Below are positions 33,110-43,500 of a DNA stretch of 64,000 bases, piece after piece (positions within the stretch are counted from its first letter, which is position 1; each line of letters opens with the position of its first letter). The position numbers were made by a program, and so were the translations under genes. The notes beneath the pieces are model-generated. The model searched no databases. It was not told where the DNA came from and saw only the letters and a list, made by a program, of their open reading frames with translations. The stretch is from Carposina sasakii (Eukaryota; Arthropoda; Insecta; Lepidoptera; Carposinidae): NCBI GenBank assembly GCA_014607495.2, contig CP053163.1, forward strand, positions 8,102,716-8,166,715. Direction: 5' to 3'.

Positions 33110-33890
33110 TATAGATCCTAAACGATTCGCCGACGATATCATCTTGTTTTCGAAATCTTCTCATAATTTAAATATTATGTTAAATGACTTACAACAAGCC
33201 AGTGCAACGGTTGGATTGGAAATAAACCTCGACAAAACGAAAGTTATGACTAACCACCACATTAATTCCATAATTTCAATTAATGACGTCCCTCTCGAGT
33301 TCGTAGATAAGTATATATACCTGGGAAAGCAGACCTCCTTTCATAAAGATAGAGGTATTGAGGAGGTGGACAGAAGAGTAGCGATCACTTGGCGGAAGTA
33401 CTGGGCTCATAAAGAAATATTTAAATCACAGCTTCCGCTGCCTACCAAAAAGTTAGTTATGGACTCAGAAATTCTTCCATGTCTTACCTATGGGTGTCAA
33501 ACCTGGATATTAGACCTCAAAACTAAAAACAAGATCCAGACTAGTCAAAGAAAAATGGAGAGAAGCTACCTAGGTTTAAAACTTAAAGACAAAGTGAGAA
33601 ATACAGAAATCCGCAGAAAAACCAAAATAACCGAGGCACTTACTTTCTCACTTCAAAGAAAATGGAACTGGGCAGGGCATGTGGCTAGATACAGAGATGA
33701 TAGATGGACCAAAAGAATAATAAAGTGGTCTGGCCCGCCAGGCACTAGAGCGAGAGGTCGGCCTTGCGCGAGATGGGCAGACGAAGTAATGTCGGTGGCG
33801 GGTCGTGCATGGATCGACACTGCAAGCGACAGGAAAAATTGGAAGACTTTGGAGGAGGCTTTTACCCGATTGGGGTCCATTCAAAAATAA
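33110..33890 (+). pseudogene. 5'-truncated RTE-clade LINE: RT end and C-terminal domain
   Basis: The intact part starts just before RT motif C (RFADDIILFSK) and runs without a stop to 33888-33890. It includes the thumb (LEINLDKTKVM), YIYLGKQTSF, the YGCQTW motif, and the typical RTE C-terminal stretch with WNWAGHVARYRDDRW, GTRARGRPCARWADE and a final LEEAFTRLG. Endonuclease and most of the RT are missing, as is usual for 5'-truncated LINE insertions. The ATG at 33066 lies upstream of the LINE similarity and is accidental. It stands in the proposed first dpr intron, in sense. Confidence 0.8.
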
Positions 33891-34078
33891 TAATAATAAA
33901 TAAAAAATAATAATAATAATAAAAATAAATAAAAAATTAAATTCTTACCAAATTATAATTATCTGTTTCTTATATAATTAATGTTAAGTGTATAAAAATG
34001 AACTGTTTTTTGTAAATATTATTATTTTGCATGGAATCAAATAAAGCTTATTATTATCATTATTTTTTTTTTTTTAAT
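33891..34078 (+). mobile_element. 3' UTR and tail of the RTE LINE at 33110
   Basis: AT-rich with (AAT)n repeats directly after the stop. A polyadenylation signal AATAAA lies near 34030, and the tail reads TTATTATTATCATTATTTTT. Confidence 0.65.
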
Positions 34079-34129
34079 TCTCGGGACTACAGAGTCCCGG
34101 TCCTTTGAGAGGCGTGCATCGGGCCGCAG

Positions 34130-34755
34130 CCAAGATGTAGAGGCCCTTTTAAGAGAACTTTAATATGGTGTTGGATACACATGACGGATACCATCGCCGA
34201 ACGCACAATATGATACACCCGGCGATGATCTCCGCCATGTGCAAGACTATTGGAGTGCAGAGATCTGTCATGCGATGGGAAATAAGGTCATGGGCTATGG
34301 GGCTGAATTTTGGGTGGAGTTGGAAAATCGGGCTATTGAAGGAGACTAACGGACGCCTGCCATTACAACCAAGTCTCATAATTGTTAGGTGGCAGGCGGT
34401 GACTCGCCAACTCATTTCATGGGCCCCCTGAAACGGCCACACGCACGGAGCGACAAAGGGGGCAACATTTGGGGGAGCGGCTAGGGTGGAGGGGTGCCCC
34501 TGGACTTTAAACCGAAGCCAACTCGCCACTTACGGACGGGCACGTCCACCCTCGAGCTGTCATAGCTCTCGCGACTCCACTCTGCCCGGCCGGCGAAGGC
34601 AAGGCAGAGGTGGGGGAACTGTTCCTCGTCAGATCTTACTCCGGCGCCGGAGATGAGGAACAGGGTCTTGCCCCGGGAGCACTTCAGGTCCGTGGGAACG
34701 CTACCTCCCAACAGCTCGCCACAAGCTGCCCTGCGGGCTTATTATTATTAGATCC
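34130..34755 (+). mobile_element. 3' end of a non-LTR retrotransposon, GC-rich
   Basis: The block from CCCTTTTAAGAGAACTTTAA through CGATGATCTCCGCCATGTGC, GTTAGGTGGCAGGCGGTGAC and CGCTACCTCCCAACAGCTCG ends in (TTA)n near 34740-34750. The same block with an internal deletion is at 52862-53165. The sequence resembles the long GC-rich 3' UTR of a common lepidopteran LINE, from memory. ORFs on both strands in it are by-products of high GC content. Confidence 0.65.
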
Positions 34756-34979
34756 TAAACGGTTAGTCAAATCGAAAAATATTGAGAGAAACCTAAAAAT
34801 TTTTTTTAAATACATATTCAACGATACCCCACTCGATATAGTTTGTCGACTTTTATTTATTACATTTTTACAAAATGGCGTCCAGTAGTCGCCATATTGA
34901 ATTTTCACTAACGTCATTTCTTTACTCGCCGGACTAAGACGAATCGATTGACGTATGAATCATAAATATCGGCCGAGGC

Positions 34980-35095
34980 CGATGGTCTGTGTAGTGCTTC
35001 AAAGGAACATACAAACATACATACATTCATACATACATACATAGGCTGTTAAACACAATACCACTCCTTTGCGTCGCGCGGTCGGGTAATTAGTA
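34980..35095. repeat. CATA microsatellite within a dispersed repeat
   Basis: ACATACAAACATACATACAT and further CATA units (about 35008-35042) are followed by GGCTGTTAAACACAATACC and CGTCGCGCGGTCGGGTAATT. The flanks look like a common interspersed repeat, but there is no second copy in the window to confirm it. Confidence 0.5.
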
Positions 35096-35244
35096 ATAAG
35101 GGAAGAAGTGCATTAGTAAAGTAATTTTTTTATGTCAATTGCACTAGATATTACATACTCACGTCTTTGTCCCGTAGAGGTAGTCAGAGAGTACAGATCT
35201 CCATTTAATACGTTCCGTAAATGCCTCCCGTGTTGATAGTATGT

Positions 35245-35378
35245 CAGAAAATCACACTACGATCACCAATCTGCCTGCCCAGCGTGATTACTATGGGCAA
35301 AAAGGCCCTATGATAGGTGGTATTCTCGTAGCGTGCCCTAGGGGAGGTCTACGGCATTAGCAGCAGGTTGATGTCATA
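35245..35378 (+). mobile_element. Fragment of the 15632-15868 type element
   Basis: TCACACTACGATCACCAATC, TGCCTGCCCAGCGTGATTAC, GTAGCGTGCCCTAGGGGAGG and CAGGTTGATGTCATAAGGAT follow the same order as the copy at 15720-15868. Confidence 0.55.
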
Positions 35379-35399
35379 AGGATGATAAAAAACCCAATA

Positions 35400-36365
35400 T
35401 TTATAGTAAGAATTTTATATATAATATACTAGTCAGAAAACGTTTGTACCGCTCGTAAGGATAGCAAATACCTACATTCCCTCGTAAAACAGTTTTACAG
35501 CACTCCGTCGGCCCTTTGCAAAATCACGATCAAAGAATAACTGTACCCATGTGTGCATTTTCTTTGTTAGGTTCTGCTTTCTTTGCATACAATATTTTTG
35601 ACGTTGTTTGGCATAAGTAATGTACTTTGGTATGGTACTCCGATTGAGGATGACAAGTTTTAACATCAACAACTTCATTGTGTTCCAGTATTTATTTATA
35701 GTTTTTTTGCTTTAAAAATATGTTTATATTTTTAAAATCTTGTAGCGTTATAAACTTTGTACGTCATTATTGAGCACAATATTCTTGTCTTACGAAACTG
35801 TCTTGCCAAACTGGAGATAAATATCAGTTTTTAACAGTGACGTGATTAATTTTATTTCAAAATATAAAAAACGCATGAAATACATGAAATACTATTGAGG
35901 ATTAAGTGTGATGTATACAAAAAAAAATTGAAAACTAATTTTACACATCTTGCAAAAGTAAATCTGAAGCAATGTCAGTATTCTTTGAGATTGCTATTAT
36001 GTACATAATACGAATTTAATAAGAGATCAGCGAATTACTGTACAATTTTAGCTATGGCCTTGCGTTTTTTAGATAGGTAATAAGAGGGCAGTAATTGCAA
36101 TTGGCTGGTACTAAACTTATATTCAAAATGGTGAATATTTAGGTAATTTATAAATCAACTTCAATCTTTATTTAGAAATTCATAGCCCGTGATCATAAAT
36201 ATTATATCTTGCGTCGGATCTCACCAATTTTGTTGCGTTATAAACTTACATTGACTTATTAATTATACATAAGCAAGCCAAACTTAGTTATAATTACAAC
36301 AATACAGGCTTCAGAAACTTAGATTAATGACCAAATTGTGCCAAGGAAATATTTAAGAACTTTGC
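35400..36365. other. Stretch without a recognised feature
   Basis: AT-rich sequence without supported genes or repeats. Confidence 0.4.
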
Positions 36366-36371
36366 GCTAGG

Positions 36372-36619
36372 CATGAACGTATAAAGAATAATGCGGACAG
36401 AGTGTTGTCAATACACAGAGTGAGGCATTCATATTAGCTCGGCAACGATATTCCATTGAGTAGGGATGTGTAATGGCGCGTTATCCACCCACACATACAA
36501 ACAAACCATAGTAATCGGCGCCTACTAGAAAATACGCACACATTCGCAACGCACCGCCATTTCGGTGCTTCAATCTGTGCATTGACAGCATTACATCCGT
36601 TGTTCTTTATACGTTCATG
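36372..36619. mobile_element. Second copy of the CATGAACG MITE
   Basis: The ends CATGAACGTATAAAGAATAA and TTGTTCTTTATACGTTCATG match the element at 19508-19751 over its whole length (about 85 percent by eye). The flanks GCGCTAGG and GCACCAGG agree at 6 of 8 positions, as expected of an aged 8-bp target duplication. Confidence 0.8.
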
Positions 36620-36921
36620 GCACCAGGTTTGTAGTGGATCGATATAAGGTTTTTTTATGGATATAATCAGCAGATTATAATTTAAAAATAGTATGTCAAT
36701 GAACTAAAACTTTCATGGGACTCTGGGAAAAAGGCTTAGGGTATTAAACAATTTTCCTCAAATTGAGTTACGTTACAAATGATTTCATACTGGCCAAAGT
36801 GTAAAATTCAAGCACATTTTTTCAAGATGTAGGTAGTATGAATTAAATTATAACCTACAATTATCTACCACTACTTATATCCTTAAAGGCCATTATGCCC
36901 CGCTTATTCTCTGATCAATAT

Positions 36922-37236
36922 ACAGGGTGTAACTGACAGCCAGGCAAATATTGATATGCTTCTGAGGAAAATCACAGAAAATTTTCGTAGGATAATTCTA
37001 AAATTTTCAGGTTTTATTTTTTTCTTTCTTCGGAGCAAAAATAGTGTAGTTTGTATAATTATTAGGCCTTAGAAAATGGCTTAGAAACAATAATTTTACT
37101 AAACATAGCGTATAAAATCGAATTAAAAATGTATTTGGTGCGAGTAAGAATACTGTCGTCTAACTAAACATAATGTTAACTGTTCAGGATTTCAATATAA
37201 TATGTCTGCTGTCATTCACACCTTGTATTGGCGAGC
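36922..37236. mobile_element. MITE, CAGGGTGTAAC family, GACAGCCAGGC subfamily
   Basis: TATACAGGGTGTAACTGACA and GCCAGGCAAATATTGATAT at the left are mirrored by a diverged GCTGTCATTCACACCTTGTA at the right. It is about 315 bp. A better preserved relative is at 38045-38431. Confidence 0.6.
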
Positions 37237-37390
37237 CCTTTGTGGAATTAACTCTGAAGTCAATCCGTCTATATAATGGATACGAAGCTAGCACATTTCA
37301 CAGTCTTTTTACGCTATCGACACAAATTACATAATAATGCAGTTACTATGCCGTCGGTTTATGGCTTGCATTTTAAACGTTTTATCTTTT

Positions 37391-37452
37391 TCCTAAGGTA
37401 AATGGCGCGGCGTGCTTAACGCGGCGGCGACACCTGTGATGTCCTCTCTAAT
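37391..37452 (+). other. 5' untranslated leader of dpr exon 2, with a small upstream ORF
   Basis: A pyrimidine-rich TTTATCTTTTTCCTAAG (ending 37397) may be the acceptor, although AAG is weak. The leader is GC-rich, unlike its surroundings. It contains a five-codon upstream ORF (ATG 37402 to TAA 37419) in the frame of the main start, closed before it. Alternatively this exon begins at its own promoter further upstream. Confidence 0.4.
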
Positions 37453-37513
37453 ATGCAGCGGGGCAGCCTCTACTTTGTGTGTCTAGCAGTATGCTGCCTT
37501 CATACAGCCTCTG
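37453..37513 (+). CDS. dpr: dpr coding exon 1: start codon and signal peptide
   Basis: ATG 37453 opens MQRGSLYFVCLAVCCLHTAS, a typical signal peptide with a hydrophobic core and small residues at the end. The donor is GGTAAGC with GT at 37514-37515, leaving one base (phase 1). This phase is what both the next exon (43462) and the Ig1 exon (45956) need. The exon is too short for ORF searches and was found by phase and signal-peptide logic. Confidence 0.8.
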
Positions 37514-40500
37514 GTAAGCTATATGAGAACGAACTTACGGTATGCTGCTAGCATAAAACCTAGTATTCTTAACCTTATCTAAATATAGTATCACTGTTCC
37601 ACTATAGAGAAGTTCAGGAACGTCATGCCGATTAATAAAAATATTAATAAAAAAAAAATAGTAAAAATTTGCTACCAATTATTATAGCATGAGATTTATT
37701 AGGGTTTACAAGAAGGCCAACTTCATGGAATAAAAAAGGTATTCTTAAAAATAATTGCTCTATGTAATTGCACACACAAGAATAATTTAAGTCTTCTAGT
37801 TTCAGAGATAGAAGATTATTAACCTAGTGTCACATTTGGATCTTTAGATTACTCGCAATCGTGTGTAGTAACGTTAAAGCTACATAAATCGATAGTTGTA
37901 AAAGCTATATTAAAATATCGATTATATTTACGTTGATAGGTGTAAACTACAAGCAATCACCGAATTTTCCAACTATAGTGAAATTGGCACATGTTAAGAA
38001 GTTTATAAAGGTGCTTTAAGAATCTTTTACCCTTTTTGCTTATACAGGGTATAAGTGACAGCCAGGTAAATATTGATATACTGATTTCGGATTCTGAAGC
38101 GAAAAACACAGAAAAATCACAATCCGAAATTCTCCGACTATTTATTTTTGCAGAATTAAATATATTAGTTCGTTTGATTAGTCCTTAGAAAATCCCTAAA
38201 AACAAGATTTCACACAATACAATGATAAAAAATAGTAGTTGAAATACATAATCAACAGTTATGGCGAGTCACAGTCATCCAAAACAGAAATGTATCGGAT
38301 TAACCCAATTATCGAGTCACATTAGCCCCTGATGCGGCAAATAAATTTCCTAGATGTAAAACACTGACGTATAACTCAACATAATGGTACTTGTTCACAA
38401 TATTTGCCTGGCTGTCACTCCCACCCTGTATGTCCCACATCATAGTTACATAATGTTAGACCAGGATTAAGAGACAAATCTAATATTGAGACTAGACTGA
38501 AAGATCACATTATTTGATACAAGTGAAAATCACCCTCAGGCAACTTCGTGAGATGATTTCGCTCAGTTATATAAGTGCTATATTTTTAGGAGAAAAAGTA
38601 ATTTTTGTGCCCTAAGTGTCAAATGTCTTTGTCTTCAGTCTTATGTTGTAGAGTGCGATAAAATAACACGTAAGCACTATGGTCAGAAAAATAAAAATTT
38701 TACACCAGCTGAAACTGAGACACTTAAAAATCTAATGAGCCAACAGGAACATAAAATTGAAGAAGAAAATATTAACAACTCATACAAAACCACACTCAAA
38801 ATAATTAAAGACTGTATTATGAAATTACCAAAAGATAAAGCAGATAAAGAGCCGGAAATAGTAAACGATGAAATTAAATCCTTAATCTTGGAAAGGGAAA
38901 ATTTAAAACTTACGCACCCAAGAACAAAGCAACAAAAAACCAGACTAAAACATCTACATAAAAATATCGTAAAAAAGATAAAAAATTGTAGAGAAAAGAT
39001 TAAAGAGAAAAACCTGGAAATTGAATTAAAAAACCGAAGCTCTACTAAGCAAACCAGAAGAAAATATGATTTTGATAAGAAATGGATTGGTGGCATAGAG
39101 AATCCAGCTGGGAAAAAAATTACAAACAGGACAGACATTTTAGGAGCTGCTACAAAATACTATGCTTCTTTATACTCTAATATAGACTCAGATACCGACT
39201 CTTACTCGAATAGGTCCGCGGCTATCCCTAGCTTCTTGACACAAGAAATAGAACGCGGCATAAAAAATCTTAAGAAAAATAAATCACCAGGAGAAGATGG
39301 TATATCGACTGATACAATCATTGCTATGATAGAGCCTTTAGCGCCACAGCTGACCAAACTATTTAATATAATTATGGAAAAAGAACTTATTCCTGAAGAC
39401 TGGCAATATTCAGTTATAACACTATTATATAAAAAAGGCGACCCAAATCTAATGGATAACTATAGACCTATAAGTCTACTACCTACACTCTACAAATTGT
39501 TCTCATCTATAATATTATTCAGAATCACAAAAGCCTTAGATGAACAACAGCCTCGGGAACAAGCTGGGTTTAGGAAAGGCTTCTCAACGGTAGATCATAT
39601 ATTTACACTGACTCAGTGTATAGAAAGATACAATGAATACAAAAAGAAATTGTATCTGGCATTCGTCGATTATACCAAAGCATTTGACTCGATATCCCAT
39701 AAACATCTATGGGAGAGCCTACAAAAACAAGGCATAGAAGAAAAATACATATCCATACTTAAAATTATTTACAGAAACTGCAAAGCCAAAATAAAAACAG
39801 AGTCGATCGGACCTGCATTTGATATAAAGCGAGGGGTTAAGCAAGGAGATCCTGTCTCACCAAAATTATTTACTGCCATTTTAGAGTCGATGTTTCGAGA
39901 GCTCGATTGGTCGTCATATGGATTAAACATAAACGGTGAACAGCTAACGCATCTGCGCTTTGCCGACGACATCGTAATCCTGTCAGAATCTCACCAAGAA
40001 CTGCAACACATGCTCACCTCACTAGACGAAGCTAGCAAAAAAATAGGATTGCACATGAACCTCTCCAAAACAAAAGTAATGACGAGCGGAGAAGAGATCC
40101 CAATAACTCTAAATAGTACTAAAATAGAATATGTTAGCGAGTATATATATTTGGGTCAACTGATAGCATTCCACGATGCCACCACAAAGGAAATAGATCG
40201 TAGAATAGCCAACTCGTGGAAGAAATACTGGGCAAACAAGGATATATTCAAAAGTCGTTTACCAATACACCTGAAGCTTGATGGATAACACAATACTACC
40301 ATACTTACTCTATAGATGTCAGACATGGGCACTGACTAGAAATCTCGTACAGAAGATTGTCACCTTCCAAAGGGCGGCAGAGCGCTCGATGATGGGTCTC
40401 AAACTAAAAGACAAAGTCAGACACGTAGAGATACGACAAAAGACAAAAGTCATTGACGCAGCTAAGATGCTCTGCAGACTGAAGTGGAGGTGGGCCGGAC

Positions 40501-43500
40501 ATCTCGCGCGAGCTACAGACGGCAGGTGGAGCGAACGCGTCGTACACTGGTATCCTAGAGATGCGACCAGAGCGAGAGGACGACCCCGAAGGAGATGGTG
40601 CGATGACGTGGTAGAGGTTGCCGGTGCTACCTGGACCCGCACAGTACAACAACGACACACATGGAAAAACATGGAGGAGGCCTTTACCCAACTTTGGGTG
40701 CCCTAATATAATAAATATTTCAATATTGTAATTTTTATAATTTTAATTTTAATTAAATATATATTGAAGTAAATTGTAATTGTAACTAGTAGCTATAATT
40801 TTACTATGAATAATAATATAAATAATATGCATGTATTTAATTAATTTTATTAATAATATGGAAATTTGTAGCGTTAATGATATAGGGAAATAAAGGCTAT
40901 TTTATTTTATTTATTTATTTAAGTGTCAAATGGTATTGCAATACTTTGAGGACCCAAAGTCAACTTCATCAGAGTTCTGGCGCTAACAGACTCAGCAACA
41001 ATTCCCATTCGATTCGTTAGCTGTCGCTAGACAGTCGCTGTTATATTTGTGCTCAATAAGCGGCGGTAAGCTCACCCCTTGCCACGGGGTACGCAATAGG
41101 CTAACCGGTGAAAAGTGTGTATAACTTTCACATTTTGCCCAACACCTTTTAATGTAAAAGTTTTCCTTCAATTTCATCCCAAGTAGGCTAAAGACCTACA
41201 GCAGCTCATTTTCACTTTCTCTAATGTTTGCGTTGGTTTTTTTATAGAAATATTTTAAGTTTTGGAAAAAATGTTTGCTGCACGCATCGACGTGCACTAT
41301 GTGCTTGTACTCGTATAATGTACACTGACACAAAGTAAAGCTGAATTTAGGCCATGTGAAATATAGGTTCCTATATAAACACTTGTTATTCGCTGAGAAG
41401 CCTACATTCATGTAGGTATAACTGTTGGGCGCGGGTCGGTAATTCTTCTGGGATAGAGCCAACTTATTTTATGTAAGGTGTTACTTTTTTACTATTAAAA
41501 AATATATATTGTACACAAGCATTATATTCACTAGAATATATCCTAGCTGTACCGCCGTCCGAAAATATCGTAACGATCGACTAAAGAAGTCTGGAAATTT
41601 CTCAAGCGATAAGCTAGCAATTTTTCACCGATCATTATCATCTATCTCAACTATTTTAAATATTGTAAGATCTCCTTTATAATCCTGCAGTACTGGTTAT
41701 ATTTCGTGCCTCGGAAAGCACGTAAAACCGTTGGTCCTGCGCCTGATCTCTCTCCGGTCGTGTCGGCTTTCCGTCCCATCGGACTATGAGATTGACGGAA
41801 TAGAGAGTGCATCTGTGTTTGCGCACACACTTGTGCACTATAATATCTCCTGCGTACCTGGCCAATCTCCGTAGAGATTGGTCGCCTTGGCCGAAATACG
41901 GTCGGAGATCATCATATTTCGAGAACACAGCCATCTGTACGTTCTATGTACTACTCGTATATGTATACAGAAGCTACGATTTCTTGAATCTAATCTAGAG
42001 TTGATGGACAATTTATCTTACATTTTACGATGGATTTGACATATTGCTTCACCTTACCTTCAAGAAAATGGCGGAAGTTAACTTCAGTGTGTCTAAAACT
42101 TTCATTTTGTTATAACATTCAGACTTTATACAACAATGTGATCGATTCTGACCGTCACATCTAAACTTCAAATTAGTCATGCCTGTCCCTCTCCATCGTA
42201 ATAATAATGTAAATAGTTGAGACAGAAAGGGACAGATAGGACTAACTTTATGTGTGACGTCAGGATCGACTTTAATATCTAGGAAAGGTTCATTATTAAT
42301 TTGAAAGCCTAATCCAGTAAAAGTAGACATTATAAAAAATATACATTGTGACTTCTCGAAATTGCTTTTCAGATAATTCGATGCTCCGACGAATATAAAG
42401 TTTTTAATTTCTTTATGCTAATAAAGGTTGAGTCCAAAAAAGGAAAAGGTTTATTTTCAAGGTTATCTCTTGGGAGAAATTTGAAGAATTGTATTTGCTT
42501 TGCGATTACCTTCATTCCCATAGAAAGTTCGTATTTTACCATATTTACATTAATTGATTCCAGAAAGACCTATATTTGTACATTTAGGAACGTGTCTTTA
42601 AGTATCTTGTAATTTAGAGTAGTAGTAGCGTTTAGGTACATCCATGTTAAATTCACGCTATTAATAACAATTGAAATCTGTACCAGTAAAATATTTTTAT
42701 ATCCCCATAAAATATAATATTGAACCGTGCCCAACAGTTTTCAGTCCTTACTCATTCAAAGTACCTGAAATAAGTTAATTGCAATAAGTACTCTCAGTTC
42801 TGTCGAATTCAGTGGTTGTCGGAAGATAACTAGTACTTCTTTTTCGTAGTTCCATTGTACGATTTTATAAAGTTAAACTTGTATTTTAGCTCTGAAATTG
42901 AATTAAACATCCTATTTTAATTTTAGAACCAACTATCGTTGTTTTCGTGAAATAATTATATTATTTGACTTGCTGAAATATTACGATTTAAACTTGCAAT
43001 TTTATGGTACTGAATCTTGTCAAAAATTTATTGCAAAAGTACAGAACTTTGATCATTATTATGTTAAAATTAACAAAAATAATGCAGTGTTTTTAAATGA
43101 ATTACGATTTCAGTTTCAAGGCGGGAGATACACTTTATCAAAGTAATTCTTTAAAATTCAATAAAAATATTTGATATGTTATTATTTTATGATTTAGGTC
43201 AGTAAACAGTCAGATATTTTACTTAATTTTTTTTAAATTTATTTCCAAAAATTTACAAAACATGATCGCAAGGCAACTGAACACTATAGGAAATCATTGT
43301 TTTTGCAGGCTAATCACTAGTCTATATAAAACATACAACCGAAAAAAGATGAAAGATTACTGTGCATTAAAGAAACAAAAACACTATGATGCACATTATG
43401 TAAGGCTTACATATTATTGAAATTAATTAGTCAGTTATTAAAATATCGTAATTTTGTGCAGAACCACTTCGTATCCCAGAAGATTACCACCCAAATGCCG

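Noticed and set aside
32496..33114. Hydrophobic ORFs of 65 and 88 codons that could be signal-peptide exons
   Set aside because: They contain a repeated T-rich block and have no donor in a suitable phase. The exon at 37453 fits better.
33648..33884. 75-78 codon ORFs, minus strand
   Set aside because: Antisense shadows of the RTE C-terminal domain.
34149..34711. Several 76-126 codon ORFs on both strands
   Set aside because: They arise from the high GC content of a LINE 3' region that is present in a second, frame-destroying deleted copy.
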